From Polyporus tsugae (Eukaryota; Basidiomycota; Agaricomycetes; Polyporales; Polyporaceae): a stretch of DNA of 64,000 bases. Both the position numbers and the translations under genes were made by a program. Positions 47,205-59,040 of the stretch are shown here, one piece after another; position 1 is the stretch's first letter, and the number at the start of each line of letters is the position of its first letter. The DNA is taken from contig JAHRBS010000005.1 in the NCBI GenBank assembly GCA_024305745.1, forward strand, positions 1,922,001-1,986,000, in the 5' to 3' direction. Under the pieces are notes generated by a model. It did no database searches and was not told the DNA's origin. It saw only the letters and a list, made by a program, of their open reading frames with translations.

Positions 47205-49897
47205 ATGGCATACAGCGACTTCGTCCTTGGACAGTTCTCAGTTGACGAGCACAAACCCATCACGGTGGTGGTGATAGGTGCAGGAGTTGGCGGCATCCTC
47301 GCCGCAATCAGGTCGGTTGCAGGCCAAACTCATCTACTTAATGCTGACGCAATGCTTTTGACTACAGATTCTCACAGAAGATATCTAATGTCAAGCTGAC
47401 GGTGTACGAGAAGAACGCAGGCGTCGGCGGGACGTGGTTCGCCACCCGATATCCGTGAGCCTAAGAATGGGTTTCCCCGTCTCGCGGGGGGCCCAGTGCT
47501 AATACGTATCCAGCGGGATCGCCTGCGACAGTCCCGCTCATTCTGTGCGTCCCCCTTGTATGCTCCGCTTCACCGTCTTGTCTCACAATCCCGCAGTACC
47601 AGTACTCCTTCGAGGATAAGGTGACCCGGCGACCTCCCTTCCCTCCGTTTCCTCCTGATACCATCACGCCTGATAACTTCAACCCTACAGCGCGACTGGT
47701 CCGCGTTCTACTCCCCGGGACACGAAATCCAGCAGAACCTCGAGCGGGTCGCACAGAAGTACGACGCGATGCAGTACATCAAACTCAATCACGAAGTCGT
47801 CCGCGCCGAGTACGACGCCCCGAACGGGCAGTGGCGCATCCGTGTGCGTCGCACCGACCTGGACACAGGCGCACGCGAGGAGATCGACGACGTCGCGGAC
47901 GTGCTGATCACTGCGTTCGGCTCGATCAGTCGGTGGAAGATGCCCGATATCGAGGGCATCGACGAATTCAAAGGGGAACTGCACCACTCCGCGGGGTATC
48001 GGCCCAAGGGCAAGACTTGGCACGAGGACGTCGAGGCCTGGGGCGATAAGAGGGTCGGCGTCATTGGCTCGGTGAGTGGCGGTGGTTACTGGTATAGTAT
48101 GAATGTGCAGCGCGTGTGTGGCGGCTGATTCGCGCGTTCGTGCAGGGCTCGACGGCGCTCCAGATCGTGACGGCGCTCCAGCCCAAGGTTGCGAAGCTGG
48201 TGAACTACGTCCGGGGACAGACGTGGATAGCGCCTCCGGTCGGTTTCGAGCCGCTTTTGCAAGCGCTGGGTCGAGAATCCACAGGGCAAGAGAATGGTGT
48301 CCGTGAGTCCCTCATGCTCGCTAGCGAGAGCATTGTGTTAATATACTGACGGCGACGGACTGGCAGTGGTATTCACTCCGGGGGAAGTTGAACGATTCAA
48401 GACAGACTCGGAGTTCTTTTGGAGAGCGAGGCGCGCAGTCGACGCTTCGCTGAACGTGAGGTCCACATGGTACGGATCTATACCGAGCTAACGGGTCGTT
48501 GTATGCGCAGTCATGGAACGACGCCACCATACTCGGCAGCCCTCTTCAAGTTCGCCTCCGCGAAAACCTCACGAAGAGCATGCAATCAAGGCTCTCCGCC
48601 AGACCGGATATCGCCGAGAAGCGTGCGTCTCACTCTGCCTTCCAAGTTCCAACGTCTTGCTCGTCAGATCTATTAGTTGATGGCCTGGCTGCAATTGCAG
48701 TCATTCCTAATTTCCCTGTGTGCGGGAAACGACTCACTCCAGGACCTGGATATCTCGAAGCTTTGTGCGAGGACAACGTAAGCGGAGACGTGCTCGGCGT
48801 TGGGATGTCTGTTCTTCTGACCACTGTCCCAGGTCGACTTCGTGTCCAGCCCGATCAGGCGCTTCACCGAGAGCGGCATTGAGACAGAAGACGGCGCGCG
48901 CCAGGACCTCGACATCGTCTTTTGCGCCACAGGTCCGTTCCGTACTCCCTGCACCCCCCGCCCCACGAACAACCAAACCGCTGACCACACGTCTGAACCT
49001 CAGGCTACGACATGTCCTGGCAGCTCCCGTTCCCCATCATCGGGCGCGGCGGGCTCGCGCTCAACGAGAAATGGAGGGACTACCCCGTCTCGTACCTGTC
49101 GCTGTGCACGGACGGCTTCCCGAACATGTTCATGGTGATGGGCCCGAACTCGGTCATCGGCGCGGGACCGTTCATCCAGGTGATCGAGGCGGGCGTCGCG
49201 TACGCGGTGCAGGCGGTCGCGAAGATGCAGCGCGAGCGGCTGAAGAGCATCGAGGTCAAGGGCGGGGCGGTCGGGGACTTTGACGAGCTGCTTCAGGTGA
49301 GCCTTGACCCGGTCTGTTGTGGATACGGCGTTGTGGTTTGAGGGCTGAGAGGTCTTAACAGGAGTATTTCAAGAAGGTAATGTCGTCGTCCGTGCTAGTG
49401 ATCGAACACTGTCTGAGAGGATTTGGAGACGGCGTTTGGCGTGGGATGCCGGTCGTGGTACAAGCTTGGAGGGGATACTGGTCGGGTGTTTGGAATATGG
49501 CCTGGCAAGTCCCTCGTCTTCCTTCGTCTTTCTGCTCCCATCCTGACCGGAAATTACGGCTCGTACCTACCTCGCAGGATCTGTCCTGCACGCGCTGAAG
49601 ACTCTGGAACATCCACGCTGGGAGGATTTCGAGTACGAGCCATTCGACAAGGGGAAGAATCGGCTGTACTGGCTTGGGGACGGACAGACGTCAAACGAGA
49701 AGTCTGAATCGGGTGACAGTGAGTTACGAGTCTTGCCCTGGACACTACAGAGCAAGATACTCATGAAATTGTCTTCAGGGGCATGGTACTTGAGCGAAGA
49801 GTACATCGAACGACCCCCCGGTGAGTTCATAATCCGCCAAAGACAGCGCCGTGACGAGCTAATAATGTCCTGCATTTGGGTAGCTCCCACCGTGTAG
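47205..49897 (+). CDS. Flavin-containing / Baeyer-Villiger-type monooxygenase
   Basis: Sixteen exons (47205-47311, 47368-47454, 47514-47544, 47597-47620, 47691-48071, 48146-48302, 48367-48455, 48511-48622, 48701-48777, 48833-48932, 49004-49296, 49362-49376, 49420-49504, 49578-49718, 49779-49820, 49884-49897) give 584 residues. FAD loop GAGVGG lies at residues 25-30, followed by GVGGTWF and YPGIACD. The NADPH loop is GSGSTA. FCATGYD matches the ATG motif before the C-terminal domain. The BVMO fingerprint FxGxxxHxxxW is present as FKGELHHSAGY, with Tyr for Trp. Such enzymes insert oxygen into ketones or oxidise heteroatoms using NADPH and O2 in the cytosol. Exon 12 is only 15 nt and intron 13 appears to use a GC donor (GCAAGT); the acceptor of exon 13 is the weakest call. 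A rearranged partial copy lies at 56.4-58.2 kb. Confidence 0.8.
48830..49395. repeat. Near-identical FMO tract, copy 1 (matches 57287-57852)
   Basis: At an offset of 8457 the two FMO copies are almost identical here, including intron sequence (one clear mismatch near 48951 versus 57408). Flanking parts differ more. Confidence 0.65.
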
Positions 49898-50157
49898 CAT
49901 TGATCCTCAATTGTGTGTCACCCCTTCTTATCCATCGGATAAGCAAGTGGAAGTCACGAAATAATAATATTCAGGTCGGATACTGTCTTGTGTTACATTT
50001 GACACTCATCACAACTCGACACTGTCAGGACCCACTGGGTGGCACTTTGGTCTCCTCGGTCTTCGCTTCCATGTGAAGACTAAATCAACATGTCTGGACG
50101 TCTTTGTCAGGTGAATATCCCCGTGATACGGCTGCCACTCACGGCACAAGTGTTTCT

Positions 50158-51728
50158 TCATTCCTCCCCCGGAGAGTCGGGCTCAGGAGCGCTGTCCGAG
50201 TGTCCGAGACCTTTCTCCGCACGTGCTTTGACCACCAGTCCAATGTCACAACACAGGATTGTATTGAATCTCTCGATGATGTCCTTGTCGTCGAATAGCG
50301 TCGTGGGTGTGATGGCGAAGCCAGGGTATATCTTGCGATGGGAGCCTTCCGCCGTAAAATAATGCTGCTCCGGCGGGAGCAGCTTCTCGCGGATGAGCTC
50401 GTTCACCGCCCGAATGGCTGTGAAGCAAGGCTCACAGCAGAGTTTACTGCACCCAATGTAAGGAAAGACCTTCCCAAAAAGGCCGTCTTTAATCACATGG
50501 CGGAGCAGCCTCCCTTCGCAGTGTTGACTGGGCTCGGCAAGGGTATAGGAAAAGGTGGTTTTATCTGGCCCCAATGTCCAGCCTTTGCCGAGCTGAGCCT
50601 CCTTGACATCTCCCATCTTCGTCTCAATGCGATCCCACACCTCCTCAGCGGTGGCATAGGTTTGTCTCTCTCTAGCGGGACGGCTTGAGAGCGCGTTTTC
50701 ATACGCCTCCTTGATCCCGTGCGCGTCCCGGTGCAGGTTCACTTCGACCTTGGCGTGCGTGCCCAACGGCGGGGCGCGGACCCATTGGATGGCAAGTGCG
50801 GCGTTATCCTGCATGGCCGCTCGCGCTCCGCGGAATGTAGGTCTCATATCCGCATTGAGAACAAGCCGCTTGAGGCTTTCAATGCCAGTTCTGATCTTCA
50901 CCATCTTCTCGATCACATGGAAAGGCGTACAAGGGTCTGCAGCCAGTGTAAATACACAAATTACAGCGTAGCTTGCAGAGAACTCTCACCCGACTGTTGC
51001 TGGCCCGGAAAGCGCAGCTCAGAAAGCCACCGCTTGAGCGCAATGTTGCCGAAGGCCTCCTTGCGCACCAGTGTGCAAGCGTTATGCACTGCGAGGTAGT
51101 CGTTCCTTTTAAGTCCTTTTCCGCTCAGATTTCCGTTTATTACGGTGAGAATGCTGGATACTGCATCGATGAGTGTGCGAAGACTGGAAGGCCGGGAGAC
51201 TAGTTCCTCTCGAGCACGCAAAATCTGCAGGAGGCGATCACCACGTTTGTTGGCTTTTGTCATGCGCCGGCAGAACTTCGTCCAGCCATTACTGTAGACA
51301 TGACCGATAAATTCATTTATCACCCGTTTTACAGCGGGCTTCTCCCCCCTTTCCTCAGCTTCGCTTGCTGCCAGTATCTTCTTCAGGCACTCGTTGACGA
51401 AATAGGGAAGCCCCTTCGTTGTCTCCTCATCCCGGTTGTCTGCGCAAAGGAACTGCACCTTGGTAACGTTCTCGGGGTCCGTGTCTTGTCCCTCAGGTCC
51501 TCCGGAGGGGTGAAGCATAACGCCAAAAACATTGTTCTGGGTTGCTCGGAGGGTGCAAAGCGAGGAGAGGGAACGGTTGAACACCACCCATGGATGGTTT
51601 GGGGGGATCGCACCGTTCATGGAGGTTATATCCACTGCAGGAATCGAATTATGGTCTTTGGGGGGTAGGAAAAATGTGCGCGCGATGAAGAGTAGGATAT
51701 CTGTGGTAGATTCCGATTGCAAATCCAT
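50158..51728 (-). CDS. Deaminase-superfamily protein 2 (OTT_1508-like)
   Basis: Minus-strand exons 50990-51728 and 50158-50936 give 505 residues from the ATG at 51728. This is the clearest deaminase motif set in the window: SQHCEGRLL (His385-x-Glu387), then FPYIGCSKLCCEPC with Cys414-x-x-Cys417. The IG-SK-C-x-C wording is that of the OTT_1508-like deaminase family. HRKIYPGF follows at the position where the family has a basic, aromatic strand. The N-terminal half is helical with no known domain. Just upstream of the ATG, the sequence reads like a 3' splice site (TGCTAAC...CTCTCCGACAG), so a 5' leader or a further short coding exon may exist. No signal peptide is seen. It faces deaminase protein 3 head-to-head, separated by 1.5 kb. 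Confidence 0.78.
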
Positions 51729-53231
51729 ATCTGTCGGAGAGAGCAGGTTAGCATAACATTTTGACAATGATACTTTCGAACGGCCTCACTGAAGACAGAT
51801 GGGGTTTTCTATAAGGGTAAATTGAGAGTAGTATGGCTAGGTCGAGGGGGATAGGATACTGAGATGGCCTGTCTGGCAAGCAAATAAGCCCGTATATATA
51901 CTTCACATCCTTCTCGCTCTAATGATGCCGTCCCTAGAGCTCCGTTTGGGATTCATCCCGCGTACTCAGGGACGGTCGAAGCTCCAACTTCCAAGTTGGA
52001 TGGCGACATCCTGACAAGGGATGCCCCAATAATGGCTTTTCAGTTTTGTTTCAATAGTAATGGAGAGAAATGATCGAGCACAATTCAGTAACTCAATGCA
52101 CGAATGCCGCAATCATGGTATGGGTGTGCCCATTTTCATCTGGGTCGGGCGCTCAGCGCTCAGCGCTCTGGCCAGGGTGACGTCTTGAAACCCATTATTT
52201 AATCGCACAGGGTGGGTGACTTGTAGAGCCTGAGGCCAACGGTGGCCACCCATCTTAGTAGCCTTGTAAATGCTCCGAGGAAGCCCATGTGCGTATTAGG
52301 CTAGGCCACTACATAGTATAGGCTATCTGCGACACACTGTTGTACTGAGCTCAAGGATTCTCAGCGGCCGAGTATGTCTGTTCGTTGTGGTAGTACTCTG
52401 TACTGTACTCATGCCATGTCTTGTCTTGTACATGCGGTTGCAGTAGTTCCGAGTCCTGGCATACCAGGCATAGGTACCTTGCGGCTGTGTCGGTCGCGCG
52501 GCACTGTCAGCGCCCGACGGCGCTTACTTGTCTTCTCTGCCCATACTTACGATACGATCCCTCGCCAGCTCACATATACCCATAGGGCTCTGGAAAGAAT
52601 TGATTTGGCTTCCACTTGTCCCCTTCTATTCATTGGCACCGTTCGTTGGACGACGCGCGCCGTACACGTTGAACACAAAATCAATCGTGGTAACCCTCGA
52701 CCGCCATCTGCATATCTAGCGCGCCCGATCAGTACGCGCCGACCTACGCTGCCTCCTTCCGCCGAGACGACTCAGCTACGCCCGTGCCCGTTCCGGTCCC
52801 CTTGAATTCGTCCCAGAGTACGAGGTTTCACTCTACTCTTCGACATCGTGCTACTAGCGTAAGTAGTCGACGACCATCATCTTGACAAGAGATGCACACT
52901 CCTGTATGATCATTGTGACCTGGTGCACGTGGTTGTGCGCGCCCTGTACTTCGGAAACACGTAACAGCGCTATCTTCAAGTTTCAACACTGCAACCCATC
53001 ATTAATCATGATTTCGTGCCGTCTGAGCGTTCTGAACCCGAATGTTGAAGTGATCTGTGATCATCTATAAGTATGATGATAGCTGACATTTTGCCATCCG
53101 TGCTCATGTGATTGCGGTCGTCTCGGACAATAGAGACATGATAAATACCCCACGTAAAGTGCCATTCTACCACAAAAAAACTCCCTCGATATTCATCTCC
53201 CACCTCTTGTCTCCACATTCACTCCTCTAAT
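51729..53231. other. Divergent intergenic region between two deaminase-like genes
   Basis: No gene is supported. A short direct repeat (cgctcagcgctcagcgctc) lies near 52150. Both deaminase-like genes would be expressed from this interval. Confidence 0.4.
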
Positions 53232-54679
53232 ATGTCATCGCACGCTGACATCGATGCTCTTATTGCGTCGCTGCATCCCCACGTCTATAAATGCTTGGGC
53301 AACAAGCACCTTTATACTGCTCGTTCTCTCCAACCAAGCGGGAACAGCACCGCCTTCCACGACATTGTCGACTCATTCGCCACTTTGTTTGGTCTCCATC
53401 CCGAATGTGATGCTGCTGCAGTCACCATCCAAACCACTCCATCGGCCCAGCGCACGTCACTCTACGTCTGTCCCTCTCCAACCATCCCGCACGAATTCAA
53501 AGGCAATTTGAAGCTATGGCTCGACCAGTTCATTGCCATACGAAAGGAATCCATCGGAGGCGCACTTCGGAACTCGAATGGCGAGTTCTCGAGGTCAACG
53601 AGGAGTTTCATCCTCTTCACCTATCGTCTGTGCTATCCAGCGATGCGCGATCGCACCATGAGCCAGGAATTCGGTATATGGAATATGTTCAAGCCTGAGG
53701 CTGAAGCCCCGAAGCTCGTGAGTGAGGAGGAGAAACGACTTAGGAAGGAGTTGGCGGTCGAACTTCGGAAGCTCTCGGAACTCGCTGAGGGTTTCAAGAG
53801 GTCCATCTCCGACCAGTCTTTTGGCGACTGGGGAGATGCAGTCATCCTCGGATTCCATAAGTCATGTCTCACCCTTCGTGACATGCTGAAACGCGACAAC
53901 TTAAAGGCCTTCATTGAACAATATATATGTAAGTCGCGCGCCACTTTCAGCCTTCTAGCACCGAACTGAACCCCTGTCCTTCCATAGACCCTGAGGGTGT
54001 CGATCACATACTCGTGCACTTGTGCCTGCCCAACGCACTGTCTACCCTTTACTCGGACCTATCCCAAAATCCGTCTCTTCCCCTGCACGACCAATGGTTG
54101 ATTGACGTACTGGATCTGGCCCCAGGAGCTCGACAGTTCAGCGCCACGGTCACGACGGCATACATTGCGAAGCGCTTCATAGAGGGGCCCAACATCAAGT
54201 GGGAGGATGTAGTGCTGGCCTACCAAGAGGAAGTAGTGAAATCGAAGAACTTCGGGAAAGGGCTTAAGTGGGACGGCCAGAAGAGTCTTTTGTCGACAGA
54301 AGGAGACGCGACTGCCCATCCGGAGACCGAGCTGGTGCAGTGCCTGGCCGAGAACAGCGACGTGGAAGGGGAGGCGTACATCGCATGTTCAAGGACGCCT
54401 TGTTACGCCTCTGTGCGGTATGTGGAGGCGGTAAACCAGGCGGTCAATACACAGTTCACTATGCGTACCAACAACGCTGACTGGTGTCGACTCTATACCG
54501 CTGAGCCGTGGATCTTGCCGAAGGCTACGAAGCAGGAGGTTGTAGCCACGATGAGGGAGGCGTTGTTACGGGACTTGCGTGGGCTCGTGTATCGTTGGAA
54601 GAATAATCGGCTCGACGAGGATGACGCCACCGAGGATGACGCCGACGACGATGACACCGACGAGGATGTCGAGGAGTAA
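53232..54679 (+). CDS. Deaminase-superfamily-like protein 3, altered zinc site
   Basis: Exons 53232-53928 and 53988-54679 give 462 residues. Overall plan matches deaminase protein 1: a fungal helical N-terminal region, one intron at a similar place, and a C-terminal domain. The motif positions are His343-x-Glu345 (AHPETELV) and Cys371-x-x-Ser374 (TPCYASVRYV), where active relatives have a second Cys. Loss of that zinc ligand suggests it does not deaminate, or binds metal differently. The protein ends with a strongly acidic tail of about 20 residues (Asp/Glu/Thr). No signal peptide is seen. The start has the context taatATG and is the first ATG of the frame. Confidence 0.7.
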
Positions 54680-56425
54680 GATCATCTCCACCTTCGGTCA
54701 CTTTTACTGTCACTGACTCTGCGACATGTAGATACGACTGATTCCGAAGAACAATCATGCCATCCCTTGAAGATTGATAGACTCATGAATTAAACGGCGA
54801 GGTGTAATATACTGCGCTCATCCTCCTACACCTGCGAATATCATATCAGTGTCCGCACTAGCAATGGTGTGATGGAGTCGTTGGAACAATGTCATGATAA
54901 CCAGGCATGCGTGAAAAATAGGAGCAGAGCAACCCGACACACACCTTATACAAGAAGCGGTCGGCTGCTCTCGAGACCGAACCGCGTGAACTAGACTTGG
55001 ACAGAACAAGTGAATCTGTGAGATGCCATTGTCGATGACGAGCACCGTACACCTGAGGCAACGCTTGTCCATGAAAGATCTACACTTACACCGCAATAAA
55101 ACGAACTATGTATGTCAGCCGAAGGGAATTGATGACGAGCGAGAATGGCAACGACACCTTGAGGTAGAACAGTCTACAAGATTGCTTCGACGACGGGACC
55201 AAGCTGGAGGAGTACTCGAGAGGGTCGCAACGCCGAGCCCGTGAGCGTGCTGCGGCCCCGCTTCTGTCTGCATTACACAGATGAAGTTGAGATTCACGTC
55301 ACTGTACTCGTGATCTCGTTGAAAACTAAGTGGGACTCGTGAATATCAGTCGTAAAGGACTTGCCTAGTCGAAAAGGGCGATGCATTCGAGTGGCGGCCC
55401 ATGGCTCCGTCCGGGGGCGAGTAACTCAGTAAGGTCGATGCCCCAGTGGACATCCGAGGAAGGTTTTGCCGCATAGCATGCAGAGGGCATAGATCTGCAA
55501 TCGCCCCCCACTGCCTAACAGACAGAGCATACCGAAAGTGCGTCAGTTGAGGTGGACACATGGAATGTCGGCGCAGAAGCAAGACGCACCTTGCGTATGT
55601 CACGTCTGCTATCCGTGCACTAGCATCCGTACACGCCTTGCATTTGTCTGTCCTCCCCCTGTCCTGCCCCTCGATCACCTCCTGCCATATCTGCGGCGCG
55701 CTGGCTCGAGACGGGGACATGGCTTGGATGACTGCAGTGGAAGAAAACGACCCAAAATTCTTTGGCGGCGCTGACACCATACCAGACTGTAGTCAGGACC
55801 CGGGCCCAGCTCGCGGAAGGCAGAACAGGGAAAGAGATTGCGCACCTGCCACCATGATTTGATAACGTAGGTCAAGAGGCAACCACAACTTCCTCCAACT
55901 GTGATACCCTGCTTGGCATGGGGGAGAGGGCAGATACGTCCCGGGATATCTCGGGCTACGTCGCCGGCAAAGTGCGGGATGAAGCGCCTGTCGACGAACA
56001 CCGGTGGAAGCTGAACCGTGCGGCAGTGTGCCTCGAGCAAGTTCCACAGCACCTGGCTCTACCACGCCCCCGCATTCTTCTGCACAACCTTGTCTGGTAC
56101 GCAAATCACGACAAAGAAGACACATAAGCTACTCGCTTCGCGCAGAGCCCACCACTGCTCTATCAAAATCATCGGTGGGACGGACTTGAACCCCGCACTG
56201 GCATGGCTACTCTCAAACAGATGTTCATCTATCTCGAGGTTTCCAGCATCTCAATGGATGCGTGGCATAGTGAATGGATTCCGAAGAGCATTCTTATAGG
56301 CGACAGGTGAGTCATGGACGCTCAGTATGAATGCGTCGGAGACTTGTACACCACATGTTTGGCGGTCAATTCATCCGTGTACCATACTACCGTGCTCGCT
56401 ATTACCCGTGCTGATGCGCTCACAG
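54680..56425. other. Intergenic, no gene recognised
   Basis: Open frames here are short and overlap on both strands. None has a recognisable domain. A stretch near 56160-56200 looks superficially like a tRNA T-arm but has no matching stems. Confidence 0.4.
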
Positions 56426-58168
56426 TGATTTGCATTCGGGAGGAGACCGATACTGAGCAATATAAGACCTATTCGAACTGTGAGCTCTTTTGGAACGCAA
56501 GTCGTGCAGTGGATAAGGTGAGTGCGACATGGTACAACTCTGTGCTCAATTGACGAGTTGCGGTATGCCCAGTTATGGAACGACGCCAACATACTCGGTC
56601 CTTTTTTGATGTTCGCCTCGGCGGCCTCACGAAGAGCATCCAAAGTCGCGAAACTGGGCAACTACGTCCGGGGACAGACATGGATAGCGCCTCCAGTCGG
56701 TTTCGAGCCGCTTTTGCAAGCGCCAGGTCGGGAGTCCACAGGGTAGGAAAACGCTTGTGAGTCGTTTGTGTCACCAGCGAGAGCATGTTGATGGACTAAC
56801 ATAACGCTGATGGACTGACAGTGGTATTCACTCCGGAGGAAGTTGAACGATTGGAGACCGACTCCGAGTTCTTTTGGAAAGCGAGGCGCGCAGTCGACGC
56901 TTCGCTGAACGTGAGGTCCACATGGTACGGATCTATACCGAGCCAACGGGTCGTTGTATGCGCAGTCATGGAACGACGCCACCATACTCGGCAGCCCCCT
57001 TCAAGTTCGCCTCCGCGAAAACCTCACGAAGAGCATGCAATCAAGGCTCTCCGCCAGACCGGATATAGCCGAGAAGCGTGCGTATCACTCCGCCTTTCCA
57101 ACGTCTCGCTCGTCAGATCTAGTAGCTAGTTGATGATCTGGCTGCCATTGCAGTCATTCCTGATTTCCCTGTGTGCGGGAAGCGACTCACTCCGGGACCT
57201 GGATATCTCGAAGCTTTGTGCAAGGACAACGTAAGCGAGACGTGCTGGGCATCCGGTCGGGATGTCTGTTCTTCTGACCACTGTCCCAGATCGACTTCGT
57301 GTCCAGCCCGATCAGGCGCTTCACCGAGAGCGGCATTGAGACAGAAGACGGCGCGCGCCAGGACCTCGACATCGTCTTTTGCGCCACAGGTCCGTTCCGT
57401 ACTCCCTGCACCCTCCGCCCCACGAACAACCAAACCGCTGACCACACGTCTGAACCTCAGGCTACGACATGTCCTGGCAGCTCCCGTTCCCCATCATCGG
57501 GCGCGGCGGGCTCGCGCTCAACGAGAAATGGAGGGACTACCCCGTCTCGTACCTGTCGCTGTGCACGGACGGCTTCCCGAACATGTTCATGGTGATGGGC
57601 CCGAACTCGGTCATCGGCGCGGGACCGTTCATCCAGGTGATCGAGGCGGGCGTCGCGTACGCGGTGCAGGCGGTCGCGAAGATGCAGCGCGAGCGGCTGA
57701 AGAGCATCGAGGTCAAGGGCGGGGCGGTCGGGGACTTTGACGAGCTGCTTCAGGTGAGCCTTGACCCGGTCTGTTGTGGATACGGCGTTGTGGTTTGAGG
57801 GCTGAGAGGTCTTAACAGGAGTATTTCAAGAAGGTAATGTCGTCGTCCGTGCTGGCGATCGAACGCTGTCTGAGGGTTTTGGAGACGGCGTTCGGCGTAG
57901 GATGCCGGTCGTGGTACAAGCTCGGAGGGGACACGGGTCGGGTGTTTGGGGTATGGCCCGGTAAGTCTCTGATTCGGCATACGTTGTATTTTGCTCCCGT
58001 CCTGACTGGTGTACTCTTGCCTTTCAGGATCCGTCCTGCACGCGCTGAGGACTCTGGAACATCCACGCTGGGAAGATTTCGAGTACGAGAGATTCGACAA
58101 GGGGAAGAACCGGCTTTACTGGCTTGGAGACGGACAGACGTCAAACGAGAAGTCCGAGTCTGGCGATA
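56426..58168 (+). pseudogene. Rearranged partial FMO copy
   Basis: Relative to the gene at 47205, the order of exon-equivalents is 7', 8', then 6, 7, 8, 9, 10, 11, 12, 13, 14. The 7'-8' pair (CELFWNASRAVDK at about 56480) is an older, more diverged copy. Exons 1-5, with the FAD-binding GxGxxG and the BVMO fingerprint, are missing. The exon 6 equivalent has a TAG where the parent has CAA (near 56743). From about 57287 to 57852 it is nearly identical to the parent. It cannot encode a working monooxygenase. Confidence 0.78.
57287..57852. repeat. Near-identical FMO tract, copy 2 (matches 48830-49395)
   Basis: This covers the exon 10-12 equivalents and their introns, and is the partner of the tract in the intact gene. 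Confidence 0.65.
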
Positions 58169-59040
58169 GTGAGTTACCGGATCGCGCCGTTAGCGTTGCG
58201 AGAAGCGATGCTCAAGAACTGTCTGACGTACCGCTAGGGATCTGAGTACGTCCCAGTCTTCCCCCAAAGAGAGAAACAGAGTCCACGAAGGTCTGAACGA
58301 GTTCCTGCCGGACTCGTTCCTCCTTCATCGGCTTCAGTACTTCCATTGGCAACAGTTACGGGTTCATAGCCTTCTACGAAGATGACCCATACTTCCAGCC
58401 CCCGGTCCATGGCGCATCACCGGGGCGCATAGACTTGGGGACTGAAGCTTATGTGGAACGCGTATCACTAGATATTGCGATCTCGTGTACATGATGCGAA
58501 CGAGGACGAGGACGACTCGACTCGGAGCCACTACGATTGATGATGGTTAAACGAGGGTGAACTGACTATCATGGCGCCGGCCAGCACAATCGATCTGACC
58601 TGGCCTGGCCTCCATCTTACTGACGACAGGATGCAGCTGAGGCTACTTTCCATCGTGATCACCGCAGACGCATGCACAGTGCGCACGGGGGGCGGTGGCT
58701 GCTCCTGAGATGGAGACATGTGTTTTCAGGTGAGCTCTCGAGCTTTATCTCCATCGAAGCCCCCAAGTAATACATACATCATTCAGAAGGACTTGGTCCC
58801 GATTTGTCGAACGTGTGAGCACCTTCAAGGATGTCATTGAGATCAGGGGACAACAACGACAGGGATGTGTCTAAGAACGGTGCTTAAGTAAGTAAGGGTA
58901 CCGGTCTTGATATAAGGCGCGTCCTCCTCCTCGCTCCTTGCCTTCTCTCACCCATGGACCCAAAGGGGCGTAGTGCATGAAACATACCCTGCAAGCATCC
59001 TATTCTTAAAATGTGCTAACGGGCTTGGGAACAGACACAA
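58169..59040. other. Intergenic region upstream of F-box-like gene 4
   Basis: No gene is seen. A weak TATA-like element (gatataagg) at about 58911 lies 130 bases before the next ATG. Confidence 0.4.

Noticed and set aside
56150..56200. tRNA-like T-arm (ggttcaagtcc on the minus strand)
   Set aside because: The flanking bases cannot form the T, anticodon and acceptor stems of a tRNA.
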